Notes: generated by a model from the letters alone, not told the origin. A DNA stretch of 64,000 nt from Cordylochernes scorpioides (GCA_030710605.1 CP092870.1:19816684-19880683); one strand, 5' to 3'; shown: positions 21,056 to 32,961, numbered from the stretch's first letter. Made by a program: numbers and translations.

Positions 21056-21570
21056 CTGGCAGAGCTTCCTCCCTTATCTGAATATACATAGAAACAACCA
21101 AATCTGACTTGGATCATTTATTTGAGGAAGATTCAGACCACATTCCCCAACAATTCTAAATGATTTCTTAAAGGCAAGAATGAGCGATATACAGTTAAAC
21201 CTGTCTATAGCGCTCCCTCTTGGGACTCACCAAAATAGGGTGCTATAGAGAAGGGGTGCTATAGACAGGTCACTTTTAATGTAAATCACATCGTACTACA
21301 TATTTAAAATCGGGCGCTATAGAGAGGAAGGCGCTATTTAGAGGTGGCGCTATAGACAGGTTTAACTGTATATATAAATACCAATATATATTTTCGTCAG
21401 TTGTTTCCTTCAGGCTACCTAAATATTTTGGCCCTGACTTTCAATGTCCAATTTATTACAAACTATGGAAACTTTGGAAGCTTTTTGTTTGGTATAGGAG
21501 CAGTTGATGATCCAACCTGTCTTTGCAGAAAGAGGAAACAGGATTCCAGTCACCTATTAATAGAATGCAG
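21056..21570 (+). pseudogene. R1-clade LINE 3' fragment, split by a MITE
   Basis: About 21140-21190 encodes NDFLKARMSDI and about 21430-21570 encodes NVQFITNYGNFG...CLCRKRKQDSSHLLIEC. These match the end of the ORF2 at 17238-20288 (IQFITDHGNFGKF and CFCGGEIQDARHLLLEC) but are clearly diverged. A MITE (21192-21368) sits between the parts and a SINE follows directly. Confidence 0.75.
21192..21368. mobile_element. MITE with TA target, CAGTTAAACCTGTCTATAG ends
   Basis: Perfect terminal inverted repeats CAGTTAAACCTGTCTATAG at both ends, each flanked by TA. 177 bp, no coding capacity. The internal GCGCTATAGA motif repeats. It is of Tc1/mariner-pogo type by its TA duplication and CAGT ends. Confidence 0.85.
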
Positions 21571-21874
21571 GGGTCGGTGGTCTAAACTGTTGGTTTTTGG
21601 CTGCTACGACCCTGGATCGAATCCCGCATTGGGCACTTTTTTTCAAATTAAAAAAAAAAATGCTCCAATGGCTCCCGATTCTTGCAAAAGTCCAACCCCA
21701 CCGGTGAGTGCAAATAACCAAATGGGGCTCTGGCATACTTGTAAATGCAAGAGTCAAACTGCTTTTCACATGTGTAGACATGTGGTGCACTTACAGTAAA
21801 AGCAGTCGCTAACTACCCACCATGATTATCATGGCCTGTACCACGTGTACTAGGGATAAATAAAAAATATATAT
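21571..21874 (+). mobile_element. tRNA-derived SINE, nearly full length
   Basis: The head GGGTCGGTGGTCTAAAC and GGATCGAATCCCGC resemble tRNA A and B boxes. These are followed by the SINE body shared with 33619 and 34023 and a tail TAGGGATAAATAAAAAA. It is inserted in the LINE fragment and abuts the pogo-like element on the right. Confidence 0.8.
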
Positions 21875-21877
21875 ATA

Positions 21878-23016
21878 CAGTAAAACCCCTCTAATATGAA
21901 CCCTGGATATAGCGAACCTTCCCTGATAACGAACCAAAGGCGATTCCCGATTCCATTCCATTGAAAATACCATTGTTATAACGAACTTTGCGATTTTTAA
22001 TATAACAAACTACCCCTATAACGAACCTATTTTAGGTCCCAAAATAATAAAATCTATTTAAAATACTATGCTTATAACGAACTTAAAATTGTAATTAAAA
22101 AAAAAATTGTAACAACAAAATTTTGAGCATGTTTCAGCTCGCGGATTGCGATTTCAAAACAAATTTAGCGGCATTGTTTGTTTTCCTTTACATTCTATTT
22201 TTGCTGTATGTTGTATAAATTTTTACACATTATACTTTTTATTAAATAGAATATCTTTACAACCATCAAATTTGAAATAGAAAAAATGCAAATGGCTTCC
22301 AAAATGAAGAAAACAAAGGCTTTCTAAAAATAAAAACGTTATTACTTATTAAAAAAAAAAAGGCCATTTTCAAAACTTTTCAAAGTGAAACATGTTAAAA
22401 TAAGAAAATATAACTTTTATATTATAAGATATAAAATAGAAGGCTATTAAAATTGTTTACAAAGAGGAATCAACCTCAACTTTTGCTGCGATCATACGTG
22501 TTAGGGCTTATAAAAAAAAAAGTCCAAATAAGGGGCCCATGATGTAACAAAATCTATTTTTTATGCCATGAACTATGGCGATTTTAAAAGCCAGCAATGG
22601 TTTGCATGACAGGTTCAAAACAAAAGGAAATCTAGACTTAAGAAGAATATGTGGAAACATGAAATAGAAGAAAAACACATTAACTTTATTTGAAAGGTGC
22701 AATATTTGAAGAATGCTTTGAAGCAACAAGGTATTAGAGCCATTTTTCCAAGTAAACTTTGTATTATATAATATGATAAAATTGTTTTAAAATCATTTTA
22801 TATCTTTGAATATATATTTAATAAAACTTTGCCTAGGATTTGTCTTGATTTTGAAATTAAACATAGAGGTGCATGTATGCTAATGAAGAATCTATCATCA
22901 AAATTGGTCAATTAAGGGAATTAAAACAAAGTGACCACTATTAAGAGGCAGCCTCTCCCTGTGTGTATGGCTGTCCTTTAATTATACGGTCTGAAAATTA
23001 TAGAGGGGTTTTACTG
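21878..23016 (+). mobile_element. Pogo/Tigger-like non-autonomous element
   Basis: Ends CAGTAAAACCCCTCTA and its mirror (TAGAGGGGTTTTACTG at 23001-23016), flanked by TA on both sides. Subterminal ATAACGAAC motifs repeat near the left end. No transposase frame. A second, inverted partial copy is at 12720-13701. Confidence 0.82.
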
Positions 23017-23298
23017 TATAATAGAATGTCCCATCTTCCAGGACTACAGAAAGCGAGAAGATATTGAATTCAAGGAACTAAAAATATGGATAAATAGTAG
23101 GAAAGATTTTTTAAAATTCAAGGAAATTTTGTAAACATATTTATCATTTTCTTTCTTAGTTGAGGAAACCAGATACAGTTAATTAGTGTTTTTTTTATAT
23201 ATTATTTTCCATTACAATTCTAATTTATAGATCCAAACTCGAATTTTTGATTTTTCTTGATGTAGGATATTCAATAATAGTATATATTTTTAATAATA

Positions 23299-23527
23299 AA
23301 GTAAAATTTGGATTATAGATTATAGCTACAAGGTAATAAGACCTAATCCAAACAAATTAATAGTGTGTGATGTTTCAGTAACAACATTGTTACCATCATC
23401 AGACAAAAGAATAAAATCTTATACATTTTATTCTTTTGTCTGATGATGATTACAACGCTGTTACTGAAACATCACACAATATTAATTTATTTGGATTAGG
23501 TCTTATTACCTTGTAGCTATATATTCT
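23299..23527. mobile_element. PLE palindrome with two hammerhead-like cores
   Basis: The minus core is at 23366-23405 (CTGATGA, GGTAACA stem, GAAA) and the plus core at about 23434-23473, where stem II is partly disrupted (GATTACA against TGTTACT). The two halves are joined upstream of CTGATGA, so each keeps its complete core. 3' ends point outward. Confidence 0.8.
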
Positions 23528-23924
23528 TAAATTTTATTTTTCTTGTATTTAATTTTTTTATATTATTTTTTCTTGTTTCTTTTCTAACTCTTCAAACAGC
23601 AACTACTCATTAAATTGTCATTTCTTTTTTAAACTTTGTAATTTTTCTAAATTGAAAATGTGTAAGCTTTATATTATAAATAGAGATGTTCTTTGACACA
23701 GTTATCTCTTATTGGGATATCATGTCTGATTTGATATAATAATAATCTTAAGTGAGCAAGTTGAAAAATTTTTAGAATTGTAAAATTTATACAAATCACT
23801 TTTATAAGACTTAAATAAGAAAGCGAGGGTATAGGGTGTCAGATGTCATCATATACTTTGGAAGAATTGAAAGATAGAATTATGTGAAACTTCAGTTTTC
23901 TCATTAATTTGAATATTATTATTA

Positions 23925-24079
23925 CAGAAGAACCCCCTTTTAGCGGACACCTCTCTACAAAGGACAATTTTCATTTGTAAAATTATCATTTTTACTATTT
24001 ATCAAATTTCCAGTAAAAAGGACATCTCTTCATAAAGGACACTTTTGCTCTGCAACTAGGTATCCTTTACAGAGAGATA
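23925..24079. mobile_element. Truncated pogo-type MITE
   Basis: Begins TA-CAGAAGAACCCCC and shares the GGACACCTCTCTA and CTTTACAGAGAG body with the next element, which interrupts its right terminus. Confidence 0.65.
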
Positions 24080-24255
24080 CAGTAGAACCTCGATGAGAGA
24101 TACCCACGCTAGAGGACACCTCTCTATAAAGGACAGTTTTGATTTGCAAAATTACCATTTTTACCTTTTAGCAAATCTTCGGTAAGAGGACACCTCTCCC
24201 TAAAAGGACACTTTGGCTCTGCAATTAGGTGTCCTTTACAGGGAGGGTTCTACTG
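24080..24255. mobile_element. Pogo-type MITE, CAGTAGAACC ends
   Basis: 176 bp with CAGTAGAACC at the left and GGTTCTACTG at the right, flanked by TA. The interior has two inverted GGACACCTCTC-type blocks. Related copies are at 23925 and 32962, and possibly 30004. Confidence 0.82.
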
Positions 24256-24652
24256 TATATATTATTATTACATAAGTTAAAAGTCCATTAGTGAAAATAT
24301 AGTTTGACACTCATACTTTATTTTTTAGCTTTATTATAAGATAAAGGTGTAGACATGTTTGTAAACAGGCCAATGTTCCAATATTACTATAAAAATGCAT
24401 CATCAAAAAATGCAGTAATATTAGCATCAGGTTTTTAGCACCCCAAAATGAGAAATTTTAATCTATTTGACTATTTTCAAATTGATGGTGGTTTATAAAA
24501 ATAACTTAAACAAAAATTGTAATATAACACAAGAGATATATATTTATTATCACAGGTTTGTGGATTTCGACACATTAAAAAAAAAAGGTATAAAGATGCC
24601 GCAACTCTTTTTATTAATTGTATATAGAAGCTTTTAGGCAAACTCATCCTCA

Positions 24653-24701
24653 GCAAACTAAAACATAAAATGTTTTTAGCTTATGTTTTAGTTTGCTGAG
24701 A
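24653..24701. repeat. Hairpin with 19-bp stem
   Basis: TCAGCAAACTAAAACATAA is followed within about a dozen bases by its exact inverted copy. The surroundings carry similar AAAGGTATAAAG-like flanks on both sides, suggesting a small foldback element. Confidence 0.6.
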
Positions 24702-24783
24702 AAGGGCTTTATACCTTTTTTTGAAAAAGGTCTATAAAAAATCTTTTGAAAAGTTGTCAAAAAAAAAAAAAAGATACGATCAA

Positions 24784-25012
24784 AGTGATCAAAGTCTGGT
24801 CATCTACAGACAATGACTTTCCAGAATGGTTGTAAATTTTTCCCACTATGTACTAAGTGCAATTCTCAACCTGCAACCCCAAAACACATTATTGACTGTA
24901 TTGACTCATCCATTGATGTGCTTTACTCTTCCCCAGCAGACACCATAAAAAGTCTCAAGCTTTACAAGCTTGACACTCTGATATGATTGAGTGGAGATAA
25001 GAAAGAAGAAGA
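24784..25012 (+). pseudogene. LINE C-terminal knuckle fragment
   Basis: The frame reads RSGHLQ...CTKCNSQPATPKHIIDC, then KSLKLYKLDTLI and a stop. The RxGHL plus Cx2C...HxxxC pattern marks the C-terminal end of LINE polyproteins. An inverted relative of its 3' part is at about 61430-61560, and the same domain type occurs at 60535-60980. Confidence 0.72.
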
Positions 25013-25044
25013 AGACTCTCCTGTGATTAAAACCACTAGCCTTA

Positions 25045-25281
25045 TGTTGTGTCTCTATGTTCCTACAACTACTCCAGGTCACCGAGATCCATTAAGTGAG
25101 AGATAAAACCTTTATTGCCTCATAAACACTAATATGACTGAACGAACTATTTACAATGGAATGATATATATATATACATAAAAATAATTAACATAGTAAC
25201 ACAAACAAACACTATGCAAAACCTTATTTGCATATCTCGACAATTTATCTAAACATAACTATTGTTATGCAAAACACCACA
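25045..25281 (-). repeat. 3' LTR of the truncated gypsy
   Basis: Read on the minus strand it begins TGTGGTGTTTTGC right after a purine tract (GGGGGTGAGAAGA, 25282-25294) and ends ATAGAGACACAACA at the target duplication. 237 bp. It is the only LTR of this element. Confidence 0.7.
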
Positions 25282-25286
25282 TCTTC

Positions 25287-28155
25287 TCACCCCCAATTTG
25301 TTACACAATCTTTTAAGTATTCGGGGAGTCTCCGGTTTCTTATTGGTCTACTTGGCCCAGGTGTTTCCTCCAGCCTTTCCGGTGATTCGTTTGGGTCATT
25401 CATTTGTTCCCCCCTTCTTTCGGTGTTACACTCCTCCTTCTTCTCCACATCCTCCGATACTTCTTCCTTGACTCTTCTCATCAATTGGTCCTGGTGTCTT
25501 TTTGCTGTCACTCCGTTTTCCATAATTACCTCATAGTTCCTGGGTCCAAGTACTGTCTTTATCTTCCCCGGTTCCCACTTTCCCTTTCCATTATATTTAC
25601 GTGCATACACATTCTCTTGGGACTTGAACCTATTTTGGAAGTGTTCTTTTCCATTTTCGTTATCTTCACTTTCTTTAGGGTGCAACCGGTTCATTCTTGT
25701 GGTCAGTCTGCGACCCATTAGTAGCTCAGCTGGTGTTAGTCCAGTTGTTCCATGAGGTGTAGTCCGCATTGCAAACAGAGCGCGTGGCAGCGTAACCGAT
25801 ATGTTCTCCCATCCATTCTTTCTTATTAGCTGTTTGAGTGTTTGTACCACTCTTTCTGCCTGTCCGTTTGTCTGTGGGTGGTAGGGAGCCGATGTTATAT
25901 GCCTTATTCCGTTCATCCTCAAAAATTCCTGGAACTCATGACCCACAAACATGCGACCATTATCCGAAACAACCTGGTCGGGCAAACCATGAACAGCGAA
26001 CAGATTTCTTAACACTCCCACTGTAGCTGTTGCCGTGCAGTGATCCATGATGATGGCCTCCGGCCACTTAGACATTGAATCAACGACTATTAGAAACGTT
26101 ATCCCATGGAATGGACCTGCATAGTCTATGTGAATGCGTGACCATGGTTTAACTGGTGCCGTCCAAGGGTGAACTGGGCTCGGTTTAGGATTATTTCGCA
26201 CCAGTTGACTATTTTCGCATCTTTCGACCCTATTCTCTATAGCCTTATCCATTCCTGGCCACCACACATGGCTCCTTGCAATTGCCTTCATTTGTACAAT
26301 TCCAGGGTGAGTTTCATGAAGCTGTTCTATTGTTCTCCTCTGTAGAACGGGCGGTATTACTACCCTATTTCCCCACAGGAGACACTCTCTATGTAGGGAT
26401 AATTCATTTCTCCTATTGAAGTATGGCCTAAATTTTTCTGCTGGACAGTGAGCTGGCCATCCTATTCGAGTCCATTCCACAATTATCCCCAGAACTGAGT
26501 CTTCCTGCGTTAATTTTGCCACTTCCTTCGCCTCTAATGGTGACTCTTCATTAGTTTCCATAAGAAAAACGTCAACTGGTTCCGGTGTTTCTTTACTTGT
26601 TTTTTCGTGGGGTGCTCTACTCAACGCATCCGCATTTGCGTTCATTCTCCCAGGTCTATGTTCAATCTGATAGGAGTACGATGCCAATGTAAGACTCCAC
26701 CTCATCATCCTCGGGGAAAGCATCTGAGGGATAGGTTTGTTCGGATTAAAGATTCCCAGTAGAGGCTTATGGTCAGTGATTATCTTAAAGTCACGGCCAT
26801 ACAAATATTTGTAGAATTTTGAGATGCCAAATATTATGGCCAGGGCTTCCTTATCTATTTGTGCATACCTTCTTTCCGTCTGAGACATAGTTCTCGAAGC
26901 AAACGCAATGGGTCTCTCCATTCCTTCCTCCACGTGCGAAAGCACTGCTGCTACTCCAAAGGGTGATGCATCACAAGCCAAGACCAGGGGTTTTCTGGCA
27001 TCATAGGGTGTTAGCACCAAATCGGATTGAATCAAATTCTTTGCCTCCCTGAATGCTCTATCCTCCACTTCTTTCCATTTCCAACAATTTCTTTTGTTTA
27101 GTAGTCTATGCAGTGGTTCAAGTACAGTGGTTCGGTCTTTTAAAAATTTGCTATAAAAATTCAATAGTCCAAGGAAACTCTGTAACTCTTTTTTGTTTTC
27201 GGGTTTCGGAAAATTCTTAATTGCCTCACATTTCTCTTCAGTAGGGTGTATGCCTTCCGCATCTATTCGGCACCCAAGAAAAATTAACGAAGATTTTTTA
27301 AATTCGCACTTCTCCTTCTTAAGAGTCAATCCCATTCTTTGAATACTCTTCAATACTTCTCTCAATCGGAGGTCATGTTCCATTTCATCTTTCCCTGTTA
27401 CCAGAATGTCATCCAGGTAAACGACTACTCCTGGAATTTTGGCTATTAAACTTTCCATTCGTCGCTGGAATATTCCTGGCGCACAGGAAACACCAAAAGG
27501 CAAACGGTTTACCTTAAACAATCCCTTGTGCGTGTTAATAGCCAATAGCTCTGCTGTCTCCTCATCCACCACCAGCTGCTGATATGCATCTTTAAGGTCC
27601 AACTTTGAGAAAACCTTTCCTCCTGCCAAATTGACTTGCAAGTCGGCTGCCGCCGGAACTGGGAAAGTATCTGACTCCACGATGGTGTTAACAGTACTCC
27701 GATAATCTCCACATATTCTTATTGAACCATCCCTTTTCAGTACTGGGACAATTGGAGTAGCAAACCTTGTAAATTCAACAGGAGTCAATATTCCTTGTTC
27801 CTCCATCTTCCTCAAAGCCTCTTCAACCTTAGGTCTAATTGCGTATGACAATGTTCTAGCTCTTAGAAATGTGGGTTTCCCTAGAGTTTTGATCTTTATA
27901 TGGATTGGTGGACCTCTGTATTGTCCTAATTTCTCTTTAAACACATCCATAAATTCCTCAGTGATTTGACATACACTGTCGCCATAATTTATCCATTCAA
28001 GACCAATTCCAATCTGGTCAAACGCCTCCCTTCCAATCAGATTTGGGCCCGGACCTTCGACCACAAGCAATTCCATTGTGATATTTCTGTTGTTCACTTT
28101 TACGTCGGCCTTTATTTTACCCAGAATGGATAACCTCTGTCTGTTCCATTGCACC
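25287..28155 (-). CDS. Gypsy Pol (RT-RNase H-integrase), N-terminally truncated
   Basis: 955 codons without a stop, but the frame starts at the truncation point (GTG at 28154), not at a native start. The first 50 residues keep the end of an aspartic protease (PNLIGREAFDQIG). RT follows with LKRDGSIRICGDYR, SKLDLKDAYQQL and the catalytic VVYLDDILV box. RNase H comes next (LACDASPFGVAAVLSH, ITDHKPLL), then the integrase zinc region (HPGIVQMKAIARSHVWWPGM) and core (IDYAGPF, SDNGRMF, HPQTNGQAE). The C-terminal tail overlaps the polypurine tract. One Cys/His spacing in the zinc region looks altered (CENSQLV). Closest known type by eye: arthropod K02A2.6-like gypsy elements. Promoterless here, so probably not expressed by itself. 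Confidence 0.88.
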
Positions 28156-28187
28156 AGACTCTCCTGTGATTAAAACCACTAGCCTTA

Positions 28188-28650
28188 GTTAGTGGATAGT
28201 TAGACATGCTAGTAGCTCTAAAATATCATCCTAGATTAGTGCAGCTGAAATAACAGCTATGCTACTCCCCATTGTCATAACCCTGTTGTATCTAAAATGG
28301 TTTGTGTTTGATTTCAGAACAAGGACAAGTTTGCATCGTTCCTCCAACCCCGAGTCAAGTCCATCCACCTCCTTTGACATTTAGCCTTGTTTGGATCCAC
28401 CTGTGTACAAGAAACAATAACTCTATGGACGGAGTAAAGTATACTCCACAGTCACCGTTATATCTTTAAATATATATTTATAGGATATGAGAGAGTATAT
28501 TTAAATAATTTTACATAAAGAGATAAACTTTTTTTTTTAATCTCTTACGCATCCATTCAAAAGATATATATTTTAAAAAGTATGATACGATAACAAAATA
28601 AGATTTTGAAATGAATAGCTAATGAACAGTTTTATATTATAATCAAGATA
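28188..28650. other. Upstream region of the zinc-finger gene
   Basis: AT-rich. Around 28310-28440 is GC-richer with no convincing frame. The last 200 bp before the ATG could hold the promoter or an intron; no TATA box in a convincing place was seen. Confidence 0.3.
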
Positions 28651-29778
28651 ATGGATTCTAATTTAGAAATTGTTCCAAAGCCACCGGCTCTCTTTTGTCC
28701 TTATTGCAATTTTGAAGCTTCTTCTGAAACAAATATAGAAGATCACTTGCGTCATATTCACATAATTGAAAAACCTTATGGTTGCATCTTTTGTAGTTAT
28801 ACAACCACAACAAAAGGAAACCTGGATCTTCACTTACGTATTCACACAGGAGAAAAGCCCTACAACTGCCTTCAGTGCGACTATCGCACAGCTCGACATG
28901 TAGATCTGATGTATCATGTCCGCACCCACACTGGGGATAGACCGTATAGCTGCCCCTTCTGTGATTACAAGAGTGTTCAGAAGGTCAATCTGACAGAACA
29001 CATTAACACCCACACCGGAGAGAAGCCCTATCTCTGTCCAGAATGTGGGTACAGATCTGGGCACAGAGCTGGGTTGAGAAGTCACATGTATAGCCATACT
29101 GCGGAGAAACCCCATTCCTGCACTTTCTGTGATTACAAAACTGCCAGGAAGTCCGACCTAACTGACCATATAAATGCCCACGCTGGGGAAAAACCTTTTG
29201 CCTGTCCATACTGCGATTATAGATCATCTGGAAAAAAAACTATGGTCAAACACATTAATACCCACACAGGAAAAAAGCCCTATGCATGTCAGTTTTGTTC
29301 TTTTGCAACTGCCCACAAGCCACAGCTGATTAACCACATAGCCACACACACAGGGGTCAAGCCCTTTGCCTGCTCCTATTGTGAGTATAAAGCCGCCCAT
29401 CTAACATCACTCAAAAGGCACATGCTCATCCACAGTGATGAAAAGGCTCATGCCTGCCCACATTGTCCCTATAGAGCAACTTCTCGGTCAAATTTGAATT
29501 CCCATATGGTACTGCATTCTGAGGACAAGCCACATGAATGTCCTTACTGTGACTACAAGTCGGCGTACAAGTCTGCCTTGAAGGCTCACCTGCATACCCA
29601 CACAGGGACAAAGCCCTACTCGTGCCCTCAATGTAATTTCAAGGGAGCCCAGAAATCTTCCCTAACTTCTCACCTCCGCACCCACACAGGGGAGAAACCC
29701 TTCGCCTGCCCACACTGTGACTACAAAGCTTCCTTGAAATCCAGCCTTAACAGGCACATGAGGATTCATCAGGATTAA
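28651..29778 (+). CDS. C2H2 zinc-finger protein, 13 fingers
   Basis: 375 codons. After about 16 residues the whole protein is C2H2 fingers. I count 13, the first (FCPYCNFEAS, with H-x4-H spacing) degenerate and the rest joined by TGEKP-type linkers (HTGEKPY, HTGDRPY, HTGTKPY). Finger starts include YNCLQCDYR, YSCPFCDYK, YLCPECGYR, FACPYCDYR and FACPHCDYK. No KRAB, ZAD or BTB domain is visible. Expected role: nuclear sequence-specific DNA binding, with an unknown target. The frame is complete in one exon; a 5' exon cannot be excluded because AATCAAG just before the ATG could be an acceptor. Compositionally it is much GC-richer than its surroundings, as expected for a conserved gene. Similar multi-finger arrays are expanded in many arthropods. 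Confidence 0.9.
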   Translation: MDSNLEIVPKPPALFCPYCNFEASSETNIEDHLRHIHIIEKPYGCIFCSYTTTTKGNLDLHLRIHTGEKPYNCLQCDYRTARHVDLMYHVRTHTGDRPYSCPFCDYKSVQKVNLTEHINTHTGEKPYLCPECGYRSGHRAGLRSHMYSHTAEKPHSCTFCDYKTARKSDLTDHINAHAGEKPFACPYCDYRSSGKKTMVKHINTHTGKKPYACQFCSFATAHKPQLINHIATHTGVKPFACSYCEYKAAHLTSLKRHMLIHSDEKAHACPHCPYRATSRSNLNSHMVLHSEDKPHECPYCDYKSAYKSALKAHLHTHTGTKPYSCPQCNFKGAQKSSLTSHLRTHTGEKPFACPHCDYKASLKSSLNRHMRIHQD

Positions 29779-31254
29779 ACTATATAACTTTGAAAATACA
29801 GAAAGACTTATTTCAAACTATTTGATATCCTATTTTATTTATGGCATATTTTGCTACTTAAAAAATATATATTTTTAGATATGTTGACCTTTTTACATAA
29901 TTTTCTTTATTTTTCTATAAATAACTTAGTCTTTAAAATTGTGTATTTCAATTAGGCGCTGAATTTGCTTATTCTATTTGTTTTAGTTGCAAGAAATTAT
30001 ATACAGTAGAACTTCTCTGTAAAGGATACTTAGACTCAAAGTGTCTTTTAGGAAGAGGAGTCATCTCTTATAAGAGTGCCTTCTCATTGGGGTTCTGCGC
30101 TGTATACATTATATATTCAAAGTTATTCTTTACATTGCATGCTTTATTGAATTTGACAAGCTTTAAAACTTGCACCTATTTTTAAAAAGTCATTTATTCT
30201 ATAATACTAATATTTTTTTGTAATTTTTTTTTTCTTTGATGTGTATATATATTAATTCAGACAATAATTTAATAGAAATCTAAAATTCTATATCAATTCA
30301 ATTTTCTATATATATACATAAAGGTAACCTATCCCATCATAATAGATGCCATCTATTAACCTTCACCAAGATGACGACTATTTTTGACGTAGAAGAGGTG
30401 ACTTTTATTATAAATCTATACATCCTCCAAGAAAAATTTCCATCTAAAATATATTTTTGTTATTTTTATCACAAAATAAATATTACGAATGAATTACACA
30501 TATGTTGTACAACCCTAAAGTTATTATAATGTTATGCACCTTGTGAAATTATTGAAAATGTTAAGCTTTAAGTTTTTTTTTTAAATATTTGTTCCTATGT
30601 TTTCAACAAATAAGTCAATTTTTATTCTACAATACTTTATTTAAAACCAATTTTACTCTAGTTCATGTATATATGATATACAATTTATTTATATTTAATT
30701 ATTTTTATTCCAATATTGTGTTGTGTGCAAGCTTTCTGTTTTTTCCCCCCCAAGTCTGAGTAGATGAGCATATTCCAAATGAATTTTTATACAAATGTTA
30801 TCTTCAACCATACCTTGCTTTATTTTCAATTTTATTTAGTATTGCGCTGATTAATAATCTTATTTATTTTTATTAAACAATATACACAGTCTCCCTTGAA
30901 AGACCACACAAAACACTGGAACCCTCAGTTTCTCAAGGAAATGGTCTCTTATCGGAAACTTGGTCATATCAGGTCAAGTTATGATCCTTTCTTTCAACCC
31001 AAACATAGTTAGTGTTTTATCTTATCATTTATTTAGCCTAATTTAATAAGTAAACATATTCTTTATTGAAAACACCATTTATTTATTTTTGGCAGGTTCT
31101 ATAATGGAGTTAAAATGATTTACTTCAAAACCTTTTTTTATTCTTTATTCCTTTTCATCATTGATACGCTGCAAACTCCACACATTTTTAATATCAGTGT
31201 GCTTTACTATCAACTCATTTAAAATTAGACATCAAATAAGCTCTTTATCAAAAT
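29779..31254. other. AT-rich 3' flank; one small MITE
   Basis: Very AT-rich, with no coding frame apart from repeats. A MITE lies at 30004-30102. About 30890-30990 has a GC-richer patch of unknown nature. Confidence 0.4.
30004..30102. mobile_element. Short pogo-type MITE
   Basis: Starts CAGTAGAACTTCTC after TA and ends GGTTCTGCGCTG before TA. 99 bp. Imperfect ends, probably an old deletion relative of 24080-24255. Confidence 0.6.
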
Positions 31255-31257
31255 AGA

Positions 31258-31430
31258 ATTCCTTGGTTGTAGTGGTGTCTTGTCCATGGAGCAGATCAGA
31301 TCAGTCCGTGCACCCAGATCACAAGCCTGGCCAACCGAGGTGCTTTGTTCATATGGATGTCCTCTTCTGGATTGATGGGCTGCAAGGTTGGCCGGGTATA
31401 TATGGTCTGGAGTGAGTTGGGTGTTAATAG
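31258..31430 (-). pseudogene. LINE 3' fragment related to 6711-7196
   Basis: The plus strand shares GTGTCTTGTCCATGGAGCAG and the rest of a roughly 170-bp block with 6715-6892, including the minus-strand DLICSMDKTP end and the LTPDHIY part. It has internal deletions relative to 6711-7196. Confidence 0.7.
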
Positions 31431-31947
31431 AATTCCTTGAAAAGAGTGTTATAGCGTCACCAAATATTTGGAATGAAGTATAAAAAATATGGTTGAAGTA
31501 AATCATTTTTAACTCAATCTATTTAAACATTCCATTGTATCAAAATTTATTGGTTTGTAAAATAAAATTTAAAAATATAAGATTTATAAACATTAAAGTA
31601 CATTTTATTTTTCTCTTTACAAGGCTCCTAAAAAAGTTTGCTTTGAACTGCTAAAAAATCTTTATACAATTTATATTTTCTGCATCTATATTTTAATTAA
31701 AGATTTTGAATGATGCCTTGATATCATGGATGGTGGAACTTACTTGTAATATTGGGTGGCAAATATAGAAATTTGATATTTTTCAACTCCCTGTATTATG
31801 TGCCTTAATAAAATAAAATTTTATTTTGACTCTTCATTTTATCATTCTGTGTGTGTGTTGAATAGGTTTTGTGTATTTTTCAAAATATGTGAAACCATTC
31901 AAGCTTTTTTTTTTAATTTGAAAACTAATTGAACTTTAAGAAAAAAA

Positions 31948-32177
31948 GGCATTTCCTGATTGTGCAACTGAAAGTTGTTGATGGCTTGCGCCATCTATCG
32001 GGATAAATATCAACTAATTGTTGATTTTTAATTATTCCAGAATTGGCCAAATACTGTTTCTTGATTAGTCAAGAAAAGCTAACCACGTACGCGTGGTTCA
32101 ATGATTAGTTAATATTTATTCCGATAGATGGCACAAGCCATCAGCACCTTTCATTTGCACAATCAGGAAATGCCTTT
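31948..32177. mobile_element. Long-TIR MITE with a PLE scrap inside
   Basis: The terminal block AGGCATTTCCTGATTGTGCA and its mirror extend into an inverted CTTGCGCCATCTATC block, giving arms of about 75 bp. The middle has AAATACTGTTTCTTGAT and CCACGTACGCGTGG, the tail of the second hammerhead-like family. Confidence 0.75.
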
Positions 32178-32785
32178 TATCTTAATTTATCTACCTGATC
32201 AAAGTACAAATTCACTTTTGTACTGTTTTTCTAATTGAACATACTTTGTTACACCTAGGATTTTCTGATGGACCAACAAGGAATGATTGTTCTTGGCCTC
32301 CAAAAATTTGATTAAAAATCAAAAAGTAACATACAATTCCAAAGTTCAACTGACCCACAATAAGAGTTAACCCATCACAGATTTTAACAGTTCAAGGGCC
32401 CATTTTCCACCAGTTTTACCTGGTTCCCAGAAAAGTACACTTCTAGTAGAGCAGTGTCATAGATTAGAATAGGGCTACAGGGATACAGAGGATATTCTCC
32501 AAGGATACAGAGGAGCTGTACTCATGTTAAAGACTTCCATGTTTAGGAACAGTCTCAAATTACAGGCAAAGTCAGACTTTCACCAAAGTGTGCCTGGACT
32601 GCACCCCTACACCCCATTGTATGAGATGCTCAAGGAGCATGAACTCATAGAATTTGTGTAATCTTTACACAAGGGGTTAAGAAACAACAACAGAATAGGG
32701 CTATTTTACTAGCCTTCCATCAACACACTTTTTTTTTCAATGACTTATTGGACACAACATGATAACTTTTGGTTAATTGGTTAGG
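32178..32785. other. Repeat debris, no gene
   Basis: About 32625-32700 is an inverted, diverged copy of about 33895-33975. A plus-strand scrap near 32590 reads CLDCTPTPHCMRC, like a LINE C-terminal knuckle, but is too short to be sure. Confidence 0.45.
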
Positions 32786-32925
32786 GCACAATTTGGATTA
32801 TAGATTATAAACACAAGGTAATAAGATCAAATACAAATAAATAGTGTGTGACGTTTTGGTAACAATGCTGTTACCGAAATGTCACACACTATTTATATGG
32901 ATTTGGTCTTATTACCTTGTGTAAC
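32786..32925. mobile_element. PLE palindrome fused in the stem II loop
   Basis: GGCACAATTTGGATTATAG and the AATAAGATCAAAT block on the left mirror the right half. The centre GGTAACAATGCTGTTACC is the only remaining part of the ribozyme core. The right half ends at CTTGTGT (about 32923). Confidence 0.78.
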
Positions 32926-32961
32926 TTTTTTTGAGTGAATACTCCTTGCATTGATCAGTTA

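Larger units (their letters stand above)
25013..28187 (-). mobile_element. 5'-truncated Ty3/gypsy element with 32-bp flanking duplication
   Basis: A perfect 32-bp direct repeat (25013-25044 and 28156-28187, starting AGACTCTCCTGTGATT) brackets the insertion 25045-28155. On the minus strand the element enters inside the protease region, runs through pol and ends in one LTR. Gag, most of protease and the 5' LTR are absent. LTR retrotransposons normally leave 4-6-bp duplications, so 32 bp is unusual. Confidence 0.85.

Noticed and set aside
30890..30990. Inverted-repeat element near the CAGTCTCCCTTG motif
   Set aside because: Only weak internal similarity and no matching second terminus.
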